DNA of 64,000 nt from NCBI RefSeq assembly GCF_040954835.1, contig NC_090712.1, positions 4,039,284 through 4,103,283 on the forward strand. Reading direction: 5' to 3'. Shown here in pieces: positions 53,501 to 59,059 of this stretch. The position numbers and the translations under genes are program-made. The stretch's first letter is position 1. Every line of letters starts with the position of its first letter. Source of the DNA: Lepisosteus oculatus. Lineage: Eukaryota > Chordata > Actinopteri > Semionotiformes > Lepisosteidae. The notes beneath the pieces were generated by a model, which ran no database searches, was not told where the DNA came from, and saw only the letters and a list, made by a program, of their open reading frames with translations.

Positions 53501-53890
53501 ACTGTCACCTTTTCTGACAGGAGTCAGAATGCTTACTGTACATCATCCATTCACACGGTCAGCACAACTGGAATCTCACTTACATTACATGAACAATAAA
53601 ATACAACAAAATACAGATAAATAATTTCAGGAAGTGCTATTATAATAGCTAAAACCAACTAAGTCAAACCTTCGTTGCCCTTATTTAGTAAAGGTGGAAG
53701 TATCCATTGTGGATTAATTAGATTAACCTTTCCTCAAACCGTATTCATAATACCATAATTTCAGAAAAATCTCATCTGTCCCAAAAATGTTAAAAAATCC
53801 CCAAGCAAATAAACTAATTGAAAAAAAAAGTTTTTATTCACCTCTCACAGGTATCCGGAGGGCAGACCATACCCATCTGGCCGCCGCCAT
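14279..53890 (-). CDS. mrps5: Mitochondrial small ribosomal subunit protein uS5m, complete, 11 coding exons
   Basis: Exons (descending): 53890-53842, 50637-50518, 44971-44846, 42218-41985, 34772-34738, 24154-24064, 22743-22697, 22588-22531, 21288-21226, 15602-15466, 14503-14279. They total 1185 nt, or 394 residues plus TGA. All junctions are GT-AG and keep frame. The protein is a structural part of the mitoribosome small subunit in the matrix. Seen: residues 1-60 have no Asp or Glu and many Arg, Ser and Ala, as in a mitochondrial presequence. A Lys/Arg-rich segment follows ([19 protein letters not shown]), then RGGYLWPGL, a charged helical stretch, and [13 protein letters not shown]. The bacterial S5-like core is at about residues 189-345, with [45 protein letters not shown] and [11 protein letters not shown]. 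The C-terminus contains [13 protein letters not shown] and LDW motifs. Human MRPS5 is 430 residues; the difference seems to lie mainly in the N-terminal presequence. The ATG at 53890 is the first plausible start and leads directly into the presequence. No broken exon was found. Confidence 0.95.
14504..15465 (-). other. mrps5 intron 10
   Basis: This 962-bp intron contains a full-length tRNA-derived SINE in + orientation at 14614-14896. Confidence 0.8.
14614..14896 (+). repeat. tRNA-derived SINE, full length (family S, copy 1)
   Basis: The head has an A box (GTGGCTCAGTGGCTAAGG) and a B box (GGTTCAAATCT at 14668-14678). A unique body follows with GAATCCTACTCCA, CTGACCCTGCGCTCTGACC and TGTCTCATGGAGAGCAAGCT. 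The 3' end is CCTAATGCAAGAAATTG, GGCTAATAAAGTGATG and a short ATGTT-type tail. Other copies are at 27898-28122 and 47022-47310. Confidence 0.88.
15466..15602 (-). CDS. mrps5: mrps5 coding exon 10
   Basis: It encodes [20 protein letters not shown], then [20 protein letters not shown] and GLAKQ. This is the S5 C-terminal domain. The acceptor is TTTCTAG and the donor CAG|GTGAC. Confidence 0.96.
18340..18690 (+). pseudogene. L2/CR1-like LINE fragment, ORF2 C-terminus
   Basis: The + frames read [18 protein letters not shown], then a frame with [26 protein letters not shown] and [14 protein letters not shown]. This order matches the usual LINE ORF2 end (QRRAT, LFSLE.RR, FKIL, TRGH..K, R..FF..R). 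Several stops and frame changes break it. The tail CAGCTGGATGAGATCCTGGG continues to about 18690. Confidence 0.65.
19254..19466 (+). repeat. Tc1 left terminal inverted repeat
   Basis: This 213-bp repeat pairs with 20671-20883 and ends in GTGCAAAATTATTCGGCCCC. Long inverted repeats of about 200 bp, with transposase-binding direct repeats inside, are usual in fish Tc1 elements. Confidence 0.93.
19645..20664 (+). CDS. Tc1-type transposase, intact (339 aa)
   Basis: This is a DDE transposase that cuts and pastes the element into TA sites. The N-terminal 110 residues contain two helix-turn-helix units of the paired-like domain ([20 protein letters not shown] at 21-40 is the first), joined by a GRP-type linker (PRPGRPSK, 55-62). 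The catalytic domain has D152 in SDETK, D243 in QQDNDPKHT and E278 in NPIENLW. That gives 34 residues between the second D and the E, the DD34E pattern of Tc1. A glycine-rich HGGGSIMVW motif is at 186-194. Length and all key residues match active family members. There is no stop or frameshift. Confidence 0.96.
   Translation: MKTKEHTRQVRNTVVEKFKAGFGYKKISQASNIPRSTVQAIILKWKEYQTTANLPRPGRPSKLSAQTRRRLIRDAAKRPMITLDELQRTTAEVGESVHRTTISFTLHKSGLYGRVARRKPFLKDIHKKSRLKFATSHLGDTPNMWKKVLWSDETKIELFGHNAKRYVWRKSNTAHHPQHTIPTVKHGGGSIMVWACFSSAGTGKMVKIEGKMDAAKYRTILDENLLESAKDLKLGRRFIFQQDNDPKHTAKSTKEWFTNKRIQVFERPSQSPDLNPIENLWKELKTAVHKRSPSNLTELELFCKEEWARISVSRCAKLIETYPKRLAAVIAAKGGSTKY
20671..20883 (-). repeat. Tc1 right terminal inverted repeat
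   Basis: This is the reverse complement of the left repeat with one mismatch seen. It begins 6 bp after the transposase stop codon, so the ORF ends almost at the repeat. Confidence 0.93.
21226..21288 (-). CDS. mrps5: mrps5 coding exon 9 (63-nt)
   Basis: It encodes [20 protein letters not shown], equivalent to the human FHDISLRFKRTHIKMKKQ segment. The acceptor is TTTGATAG and the donor GTAAGT. Phases fit exons 8 and 10 exactly. Confidence 0.93.
21289..22530 (-). other. mrps5 intron 8
   Basis: This 1.2-kb intron shows no repeat or gene I can recognise. Confidence 0.75.
22531..22588 (-). CDS. mrps5: mrps5 coding exon 8
   Basis: It encodes [19 protein letters not shown]. This matches the human AKNRAVHHLHYIERYEDHT block as I recall it. 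The acceptor is CATTCTTAG and the donor GTGAGT. Confidence 0.95.
22697..22743 (-). CDS. mrps5: mrps5 coding exon 7 (47-nt)
   Basis: It encodes [15 protein letters not shown] of the S5 N-terminal domain. The acceptor is CTTGTAG and the donor GTAAAT. The 108-bp intron that follows (22589-22696) is the shortest in the gene. Confidence 0.95.
22744..24063 (-). other. mrps5 intron 6
   Basis: This 1.3-kb intron contains a LINE ORF2 C-terminal fragment at 23255-23345 (+ strand) and what looks like another scrap of the same family near 23755-23775. Confidence 0.75.
23255..23345 (+). pseudogene. Short LINE ORF2 C-terminal fragment
   Basis: The frame reads [22 protein letters not shown], matching the RVV..WN.LP..VV.A.SL..FK end of the same LINE type as 18340-18690. 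Only the last part survives. Confidence 0.6.
24064..24154 (-). CDS. mrps5: mrps5 coding exon 6
   Basis: It encodes [20 protein letters not shown] followed by [11 protein letters not shown], the start of the S5 N-terminal (dsRBD-like) domain. The acceptor is TTTTGCAG and the donor GTGAGT. Confidence 0.96.
24347..24440. repeat. 94-bp exact direct duplication, copy A
   Basis: From AAGTTTCTACAGCTGC to ATCAAATATACA it is identical, as far as I can compare, to 25219-25312, 872 bp away. Flanks differ. It matches no family I know. Confidence 0.85.
24959..25032 (-). repeat. Dispersed repeat, CTGAAGAAGGCTCC family, copy 2
   Basis: Read on the - strand it gives CACACCTGATGAAGGCACC, AGCCAAAACATTGTG, TTTCAGTATGGAATGAACC. 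It is a diverged member of the family at 10252. Confidence 0.65.
25219..25312. repeat. 94-bp exact direct duplication, copy B
   Basis: This is the second copy of 24347-24440 in the same orientation. No obvious terminal repeats or target duplications mark its borders. Confidence 0.85.
27430..27878 (+). repeat. Fish repeat family F, near full-length copy
   Basis: It contains TTGGATGAGACGTAAAACCG, AGGTCCTGACTCTCTGTGG, GTCCTGGCCAAATTTCCCC, CCAATCATGGCCTCCTAATA, GTGTGGTGAGCATAC and a GTAAAGCACTTTGAG tail. I know these blocks as a very common fish interspersed repeat (SINE/LINE-tail type). Inverted or partial copies are at 40389-40740, 56765-56950 and 60950-61240. Confidence 0.75.
27898..28122 (+). 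repeat. tRNA-derived SINE family S, 5'-truncated copy
   Basis: It lacks the A and B boxes and starts within the body (GCAGCCGGCAGAGGAATCC). The body and the GGCTAATAAAGTGACC end match 14614-14896. Confidence 0.85.
30515..30534. repeat. Perfect 9-bp-arm palindrome
   Basis: GCGTACCAC and GTGGTACGC flank two bases. A third GGTACGC lies at 30550. It belongs to the subterminal region of the hAT remnant. Confidence 0.8.
31125..31205 (+). repeat. SINE/LINE 3' tail nested in the hAT remnant
   Basis: It contains GTAAAGCGCTTTGAGAAGCC, ACCTTTAAAGGCTCTATAT and AAATAAAGTTTATTATAATA, the usual 3' end of many fish non-LTR elements. Immediately after it comes a short GT/GC dinucleotide run (about 31207-31237). 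Confidence 0.6.
32675..33199 (+). CDS. Unexplained 174-codon ORF, antisense in mrps5 intron 5
   Basis: This is the longest ORF outside the transposase and the DIRS-like area is shorter (143 codons). The predicted product is soluble and mixed in composition (for example [20 protein letters not shown]), with no signal peptide, helix hydrophobic enough for a membrane segment, or motif I recognise. No repeat family was identified beneath it. It may be chance, a decayed element, or an exon of an unknown + strand gene. No splice or poly(A) signals were confirmed around it. Confidence 0.2.
   Translation: MQLITNCSSTLSDTTSLYHIRHNKQGWLQHRILLRFHQFVSVREEMQDNWNPGIVLDAEKLEQSFYRRLHASATEGWIPVQPKVTGKVGLSHDGSPNTVRPQEEHLIKTLVNTDCSYWLSKVADDSPHHIQGLEYTCMHPDAFGFYCNKRFVSPSDENTLLFTKRSDLSLTNFT
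34599..34680 (+). repeat. Dispersed repeat, CTGAAGAAGGCTCC family, copy 3
   Basis: It reads ACACCTGAAGAAGGCCCC, GGCAAAACGCTGCGT, a C/T-rich run ending TTTCAGCATG, then ACAAACCTTTACC. It lies about 60 bp left of mrps5 exon 5, in opposite orientation to the gene. Confidence 0.7.
34738..34772 (-). CDS. mrps5: mrps5 coding exon 5 (35-nt small exon)
   Basis: This small exon encodes [12 protein letters not shown] (the first residue is split), matching the ETYEDFD segment of vertebrate uS5m. It is flanked by acceptor CTTCACAG and donor GTAAGC. It is too short for ORF finding and was located by the junction phases and this motif. Confidence 0.93.
35260..35280. repeat. 21-bp palindrome in mrps5 intron 4
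   Basis: GTGAAGCTTC and GAAGCTTCAC flank a single A. The spacing does not fit the heat-shock element (GAA and TTC blocks are one base short), so no factor is proposed. Confidence 0.8.
40389..40740 (-). repeat. Fish repeat family F, diverged - strand copy
   Basis: On + it starts ACTTGAGTGAATTACATTTATATGGTAC-like sequence (a reversed 3' tail) and ends with ACACTGGCATTAACACC and TCTAATGGCCACATAGTCAA. These are the reversed counterparts of blocks in 27430-27878. The copy is old. Confidence 0.5.
41985..42218 (-). CDS. mrps5: mrps5 coding exon 4
   Basis: This is the largest coding exon, covering residues 98-176. It begins [13 protein letters not shown], passes through a charged helix-forming segment ([19 protein letters not shown]), and ends [19 protein letters not shown]. 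The acceptor is CTCTCCAG and the donor GTAAGA. Confidence 0.95.
43436..43610 (-). repeat. SINE family G, - strand copy
   Basis: Read on the - strand it gives ATGTGGAGTTTAAATGG, GGTTAATTGG and GGACTGGTGTCCC. The order is the same as in the + copy that starts only a few bases away at 43615. Confidence 0.65.
43615..43830 (+). repeat. SINE family G, + strand copy
   Basis: It starts CAGTACTGCAGTAGTTAGTA, then GCCTCGCAGTGCTGGAGCCC, GGGTTTAATTC (B-box-like), GGTTAATTGGCTTCTGGG and CAATGGACTGGTGTCCCG. This is a widespread fish SINE-like sequence. Confidence 0.7.
44846..44971 (-). CDS. mrps5: mrps5 coding exon 3
   Basis: It encodes residues 57-98: [20 protein letters not shown], followed by a strongly basic run and [11 protein letters not shown]. 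The acceptor is CAACGCAG and the donor GTAAGC. This is the conserved N-terminal extension of vertebrate uS5m. Confidence 0.95.
45115..45270. repeat. Possible DNA-transposon-derived repeat
   Basis: It contains GGGCTGGGGTGCCCAGCCC, then GGCCGGTGTCTCTGCAGG and TTTTCATTCCAGCACAGC. I associate this wording with common non-autonomous DNA transposon ends in fish. No terminal repeats or target duplications were confirmed. Confidence 0.35.
47022..47310 (-). repeat. tRNA-derived SINE family S, full-length - strand copy
   Basis: On the - strand it starts GGGCGGAGCGGTGGCTC, has a B box GGTTCAAATCCCG, shares the full body with 14614-14896, and ends in GGTTAATAAAGTGATG plus an ATT microsatellite tail (47024-47043 on +). 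Confidence 0.88.
49729..49741 (+). repeat. Poly-C run
   Basis: A homopolymer of about 13 C bases lies in mrps5 intron 2. It has no further context and its length may be uncertain in assembly. Confidence 0.8.
50518..50637 (-). CDS. mrps5: mrps5 coding exon 2
   Basis: It encodes residues 17-56, ending [11 protein letters not shown]. This aligns with QQYRPYSFFTK as I recall it from the human protein. The acceptor is TTTTTAG and the donor GTAAGT. Phase 1 at both ends. Confidence 0.88.
50638..53841 (-). other. mrps5 intron 1
   Basis: This 3.2-kb AT-rich intron contains one copy of the CTGAAGAAGGCTCC repeat at 52826-52912. The rest shows nothing I can name. Confidence 0.75.
52826..52912 (+). repeat. 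Dispersed repeat, CTGAAGAAGGCTCC family, copy 4
   Basis: It reads ACACCTGAGGAAGGCTCCAC, GGCCGAAACGTCGTG, TTTTCAGCATGGAATAAACC and CCTGTTCC. This is the copy closest in sequence to 10252-10375. Confidence 0.75.
53842..53890 (-). CDS. mrps5: mrps5 coding exon 1
   Basis: It encodes residues 1-16 ([16 protein letters not shown]) plus one base. The donor is GAG|GTGAAT. The ATG sits in GATATGGCGGC-like context and overlaps a YY1-type motif. The basic, non-acidic N-terminus fits a mitochondrial presequence. Confidence 0.8.
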
Positions 53891-53893
53891 ATT
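53883..53893 (-). promoter_or_regulatory. mrps5: YY1-type motif overlapping the mrps5 start codon
   Basis: On the gene strand the sequence is AATATGGCGGC, matching the YY1 consensus AANATGGCGGC, and its ATG is the start codon. YY1 sites placed over the initiator ATG are known for many nuclear genes for ribosomal and mitochondrial proteins. This supports both the start choice and a TATA-less promoter here. Confidence 0.55.
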
Positions 53894-54700
53894 TTGCAGG
53901 GATTAGGTCCTTCACGGCATAATAAGCTTTTAAAGTTTTGCCTGTTTAAAAATCCAAGATAAACACCATAAGTGCTTGAGCTCACACTGCCGAGGACAGT
54001 TTTATTTGCTAAGAAAATGTTCTATAAATAACTAACATAATACGAAGAATACAAACCGACATTTTGATTTTGAACTACCGAAAACTGTAAGGCAATGTTT
54101 ATGTTACCCAAGGTCCTTGTCAAACGCGTTTAGTAGTTTGAAAAATCTTTATTTAAACTTAAGAGGATCACTTTTGATTAATCAAGGGCAGTCATACGGA
54201 GTGTGTATTTTTTCATTTATTTTAATGTCTTCCGTTGTTATTTATTTACAGAATCATATGGTTAAGCATTTCCAAATTTAAGTAGATCTTGTATTGTTTA
54301 TAATTATTGATAAGGCGCTTTTTAAAGAATACATTTGAGAAATTAAATACAGTGTAATGTATCTAAAGGTGGTACGCTTATCCCATTTTGCTAACAAAAG
54401 ACGTGATGTTCAGTTAGTCCCGTATTAAATGAATTTGTAATCATCATAAGTTATTTTTAGATGTCTTTATGTTATATTTTAATCTACTTGCAGAAGTACC
54501 ATTGAATAAGCAAATAGGATATTCTGAGGACTGCATCAAAGATTATCCTATCATCCGAACTAGTACAATATTAACCTTTTTACAGTATCTTATTTGTTAT
54601 ATAATTTGATGTTCTTCTACCGATTAGTATGTATCTAACAAACATGAATATTGTAAGCTAGTGATGCTGCCTATTTTTTTTGGTTTCGTAATGTCTTCAG

Positions 54701-55581
54701 TTGCAAATGGCCCTGGGTGTTAGGAGCCATCTGGCTAAACGTCTTTTTAAAGCAGTTGTCATTGTTTTCACAAACATCAATCTGACAGGTATACAAAAGG
54801 AAACACATTTTAGTAATTCATTGAACACAAATTGTTCCTTCTTACTCGTTTATTACATAATGTAAATGCATATGATTGATTATAAGCTATAATTATAACT
54901 ATCTCCATTCAACCTTTGTTTTTGGTAAACACTTAAAATTCTGTGTGAGTGTCCTTTTCTGCCTTTTCAGGATCTCTCTAAATTGTAACCACAACAATCA
55001 TCCACAATTATTATTTTTTTTATTTTCATATGCTAATGTTTGGGTGGTTTAAATGAGAGCCGATTTATACATGGTACAGTACTTAAAATTAATTTGTGGT
55101 TTATTTTAATTTTATGCTATTGACGTGTAAAGAAAGTTCTACACATTTTTACTGGTACTTGCAGATACTGTATATAACATACTGGAGGTTAGTAGTTCTC
55201 TTATATTTTAAAAGGACAATGTGAGAATTAAGTTTAAAATTGACTGGATATGAAGTACAATATCTAAAAAATATTTTTTTGTCTGTTGAATGCTGTTAGA
55301 TAATTTTAACATGACCCTTTTCAGAAGGTGCTTTTATTCAGGAATCTGTGAGTTTATATTTTTTGAATGCCAAAGTGAAGGAGGGAGATTTGAAAATCGT
55401 GTGCACTGGAAGATCTGAGCATCGACTATCTGTAATGAATTGCCTGTTTGTTCGGTATGAGGACATGTCACAAATTCTCAGGGAGGAAATCACGTCACTG
55501 ATTATACAGGAACGACAAAATACTGGACATAGACAATTTTACTTTCCAAACATTTATTACAACCTCTACTGTTATCAATAA
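54701..55581 (+). CDS. Possible spliced two-exon coding segment of unknown function
   Basis: Candidate exon A is 54701-54788 (acceptor GTCTTCAG after a T-rich tract, donor CAG|GTATAC). Candidate exon B is 55325-55581 (acceptor CTTTTCAG). They join in frame across a GAA codon to give about 114 residues, LQMALGVRSHLAKRLFK through TGRSEHRLSVMNCLFVRYED to a TAA. The phase match between two strong splice sites is the main support. I recognise no domain. No promoter, further exons or poly(A) signal were established. It points away from mrps5 and begins about 0.8 kb upstream of the mrps5 ATG. It may be a real gene, a lncRNA or coincidence. Confidence 0.3.
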
Positions 55582-55584
55582 TAC

Positions 55585-55800
55585 AATTTTATTTATGAGC
55601 GTTTTTCAAAAACCCAAAGTGCGGTGAAATACACAACAGAGGCAGGGAAAAGCCCAACAAATTGACCTGGTAAATGTAAATCATACATTGTAAGCCTCAT
55701 TGAAAAGATACTGTAGGTCTTGAAGAGATTTTTGAAAGTGTCAGCAATCACAGAGTCTCTAATGAATTTAACAAGTGGCTGCACCAAATAAACCTCGAGT
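55585..55800. repeat. Fish non-LTR tail-type repeat
   Basis: It begins TTTTATTTATGAGCG-like sequence and ACCCAAAGTGCGGTGAAATA, then has TTTTTGAAAGTGTCAGCAAT and CACAGAGTCTCTAATG. I know similar blocks from abundant fish repeats. Borders are approximate. Confidence 0.5.
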
Positions 55801-56279
55801 TTGGGATCCTCCTTCTCCTGAATGAATTGCCCCCTCTATCTGCATGTTACACAAACATCATTTCATTTCATTTTCAAATATATCTGCCTGTTTTCTTTTC
55901 CTATAAGTCAGTCTTTATCTCACAGCACAGGAACAGAAGTTCTGCAGGACTCTGCCCCCCTCCCCACACACACTACTGGCACAAGCACATTGTTATTTAT
56001 TCTGTAGCACGGGCAGGATAACGCTTACACTGTGACTCAGCAACCAGCGTCCCCTCGGATGGGGTGTCGGGTGGCTCCATAAGGCTGAGTCTATCCACTG
56101 CATAGCCGCGGCCCCAGGGCCTGCCTGACAGGCAGAACCCCCTGGCCCCAGGCTCAACCTTGCAGAAGCTGCCGGTACCCACAGAAGCAGAACGCTCACC
56201 CGGCCATCCCAGGACCAGGTCTGTGTGGAAGAGGACCTCCAGGGGCCGGATCTGCGGACAGACTGAACAGCCCCGGAGC

Positions 56280-56610
56280 CTTTTTCGGGAGTGTCAGCAT
56301 TCATTCGCGTGATGTGACATTCATTGTTTTGGCCTCTTTTGACACCGAGATTGCCAGGACAGATGAGTTCGTGGCCCTTCTGGCTGGCTCCCTCTGCTTC
56401 TCCTCCACTGGCTACTTGAGCTGACTAAGACCCCTCCCACTCAGACTCTGTAATGCGACCCATGGAGAGTCCTGATGCCCGTTTCTCCCACGCGGTGCCT
56501 CATCGATCTGGACGACCTGCTGGTCCCTGGTCACTGCTTTGACAATGCCCTCCGAGCTCTCTCTGGTCTCTTCATTCTCCACTCATCCAACACTCTCTGA
56601 ACAGAAGAAA
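56280..56610 (+). pseudogene. Degraded Ty3/gypsy reverse-transcriptase fragment
   Basis: Around 56440-56575 the + frames read LCNAT, RVLMP and then CLIDLDDLLVPGHCFDNALRAL. The order GLCNAP, ERVL and C.VYLDDLLV (the RT catalytic YxDD region) is that of gypsy polymerases. Deletions and frame changes break it, and the Tyr of YLDD is Asp here. The whole area 56000-56600 is GC-rich compared with its surroundings, which fits an inserted element, but the left part could not be assigned. Confidence 0.55.
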
Positions 56611-56764
56611 GGGAGATGTACAATAGTATGAACAAAACTTATTTCAATGGTTGATCTGTGTTTGCCTCAGAGTGCACAGTGCGGTCACCTCATTCTGGCA
56701 GGAATTGATGTCAGATGATAACGATGATGATAATAATAATAGTTTCATTTATTTATTTTATTAT

Positions 56765-56950
56765 GAGTAGTAGTATTACTTACACTTCTATAGTGCTTTT
56801 TCCTGAACTCAAAGTGCTTTACAGGTAATGGGGACTCCCCTCCCCAACCATGATGCAGCCACAGTGCGCCAGAAAACTCACAATACACCAGCTATCACAG
56901 GAGGAGGAGAGCAAAGTGATGAAGCCCATTCATAGATGGGAATGATTGGT
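56765..56950 (-). repeat. Fish repeat family F, - strand 3' part
   Basis: On + it reads CTATAGTGCTTTTTCC, AAAGTGCTTTACAGGTAATG, GGGGACTCCCC and CCCATTCATAGATGGGAA. These are the reverse complements of the last 200 bp of 27430-27878. A GAT/AAT microsatellite precedes it (about 56715-56745). Confidence 0.65.
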
Positions 56951-58389
56951 AAAATTATTAACTAATTTATAAACAATAAATAATTAATTTGACTTTTTCT
57001 TGTTTGAGACTTTTCCAAAAGACCCATTAATGTCTGAAGGCACACTAGTTAAGAATCACTGCACAAGATCTGTACATGTTGTATGTAATACAAGTTACAT
57101 CCTTGTATTATGGTATTAGAAATCAGAAAATCTGAAACAGCATGCCCCAAACCCTGCTGTAGTGAGTTAATTTAGGAACAAATCAAAGGGAACAAAAATG
57201 AAGTGAATATACTGCATCCATTTAAAATGAATACAGTGCATTTCAGTGTTCACTGCCTCACTGATATAATGTTACAGTCTGTGAATCCATTTTATGTAGG
57301 AAAAATTTAAGAAGTTGGCAGATATTATCGTGATTCACAGTATCTGACAAATATTTCAGCAGTTTTTATTAAACATAAAATCTACAGGAATTAAATAGCG
57401 CAATTATAGTCAAGGAAGGGAAGCTTGTGTGAAAAGTCTTGAGCAAGCTTCAAATTGCAATTATTAATGCTCTCTGGGAACCTGATTACAAAGACCTGTT
57501 TCTGCATGATCCATGGATACTCAGCTCAAGTGTTTACACAGTTTGGCTGACTTGGACTAAATTTGAATACTTAAACATGCTTTTGGGAACTGAGCGAGGG
57601 CTCTAAGAGAGACGTATTAGCATAATGATGTGGACCTTCACAAAGAACAAAAGAAAGAGAAACTGAAGACCCGACATAACAGGCCAAGACTCTGTCATGT
57701 CACTTGAGGGTTCTTTCCTTTAATACATTACAAATCTTTCACTTCTTACTGTGTACTGTAACAGTACCAAATCAGACCTACTGTAGCATATCAGATGGGA
57801 GGTTTCCTGCCTTAAAACATGTAAAGTTAATAATTTTATATGGCCACAAAAACGTATTTCTCATGGGAAATAATTAATCTGACAACTAATCTAATCCTTA
57901 TTTTTTTACAGTGAAACCTTGCATAATGATATGCATAGATTCATTCCGAAGAACTTTTAATTCAGGTAGTTTGGCAATTTTCAGTTTTCCTAGTAAATAT
58001 TGCACATGGCATATTGCAAATATGTCAGAAATACTCCACAAACGCAGTGCCAAGATGTCTGCATAATAACCACCATGGCAGCTTTCATTTTCCTGAAACT
58101 TAATGTTTTCAGGAAAATCCATTTCATAATGTAGGGAGTCTACTCTCTCTGCTGCTCCCATAGGAGAATAAGACACATAGGGTAAATAAATTCATTTATT
58201 TTCCCAGACAGTCACCTGAGACCTAAGTCTCATCTTCAAGAGTATGCTCTTCGCAAATATTTTTTTTATGTCTCAGGCAGTCTAGGAATTTCAAGCTACG
58301 AGACATTGACAGCGTTATTAGGCTGAGGCATTTATCCATGCATCTGTACCGATTTACACAGCAGAGCACTGAAGCAATTGAGATAGAGT

Positions 58390-58490
58390 ACCTTCCTACT
58401 TCCCTATATAGGTTTTAAACCCACAACTTTCCAGTTGCACGTCCACAGCCCTGACGACCAAACCACACTCCTGCCACGGTGTTATACAGG
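58390..58490 (-). repeat. tRNA-derived SINE head
   Basis: On the - strand it reads GGAGTGTGGTTTGGTCGTCA, GGGCTGTGGACGTGCAACTG, GAAAGTTGTGGGTTTAAAAC. This gives A-box-like and B-box-like blocks in the usual spacing. It is diverged. Confidence 0.5.
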
Positions 58491-58560
58491 ATTACGTGAT
58501 ACCCAAATGGATATACCCACAGAAGATAAAGTAAGATCAAAACTAAGGTTTTCTAGCCGT

Positions 58561-59059
58561 AAGCACAAAACGTACTCTAGTAATAAATGGAGGACTCCAC
58601 TGATCATTCACTTTTTCCATGTGGCTGTCTGTCATTTAATCTGGAGTTCTGTCCCATTTTGAGAAGGGGTGTACCCAGAATTATTTGTTTGTTTAATTGA
58701 CTAGATCAAAGTCATTTATTTTAAGACTTGCTGACAGCTAATTTCCCATTAGTGCTGTATGTTTTGTGCCAAACTGTTGATTTACTAAATCACAAGACAC
58801 ATTGAGCAAAGCACAAAACGTACTCTAGTAATAAATGGAGGACTCCACTGATCATTCACTTTTTCCATGTGGCTGTCTGTCATTTAATCTGGAGTTCTGT
58901 CCCATTTTGAGAAGGGGTGTACCCAGAATTATTTGTTTGTTTAATTGACTAGATAAAAGTCATTTATTTTAAGACTTGCTGACAGCTAATTTCCCATTAG
59001 TGCTGTATGTTTTGTGCCAAACTGTTGGTTTACTAAATCACAAGACACATTGAGCAAAG
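58561..59059. repeat. 248-bp tandem duplication, two copies
   Basis: Unit 1 is 58561-58808 and unit 2 is 58809-59056, with identity continuing to 59059. I see only two differences in the unit (AGATCAAAG versus AGATAAAAG, and TTGATTTAC versus TTGGTTTAC). The short overlap AAG at the junction suggests a recent replication slip or unequal exchange. The unit itself has no recognised element. Confidence 0.92.
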
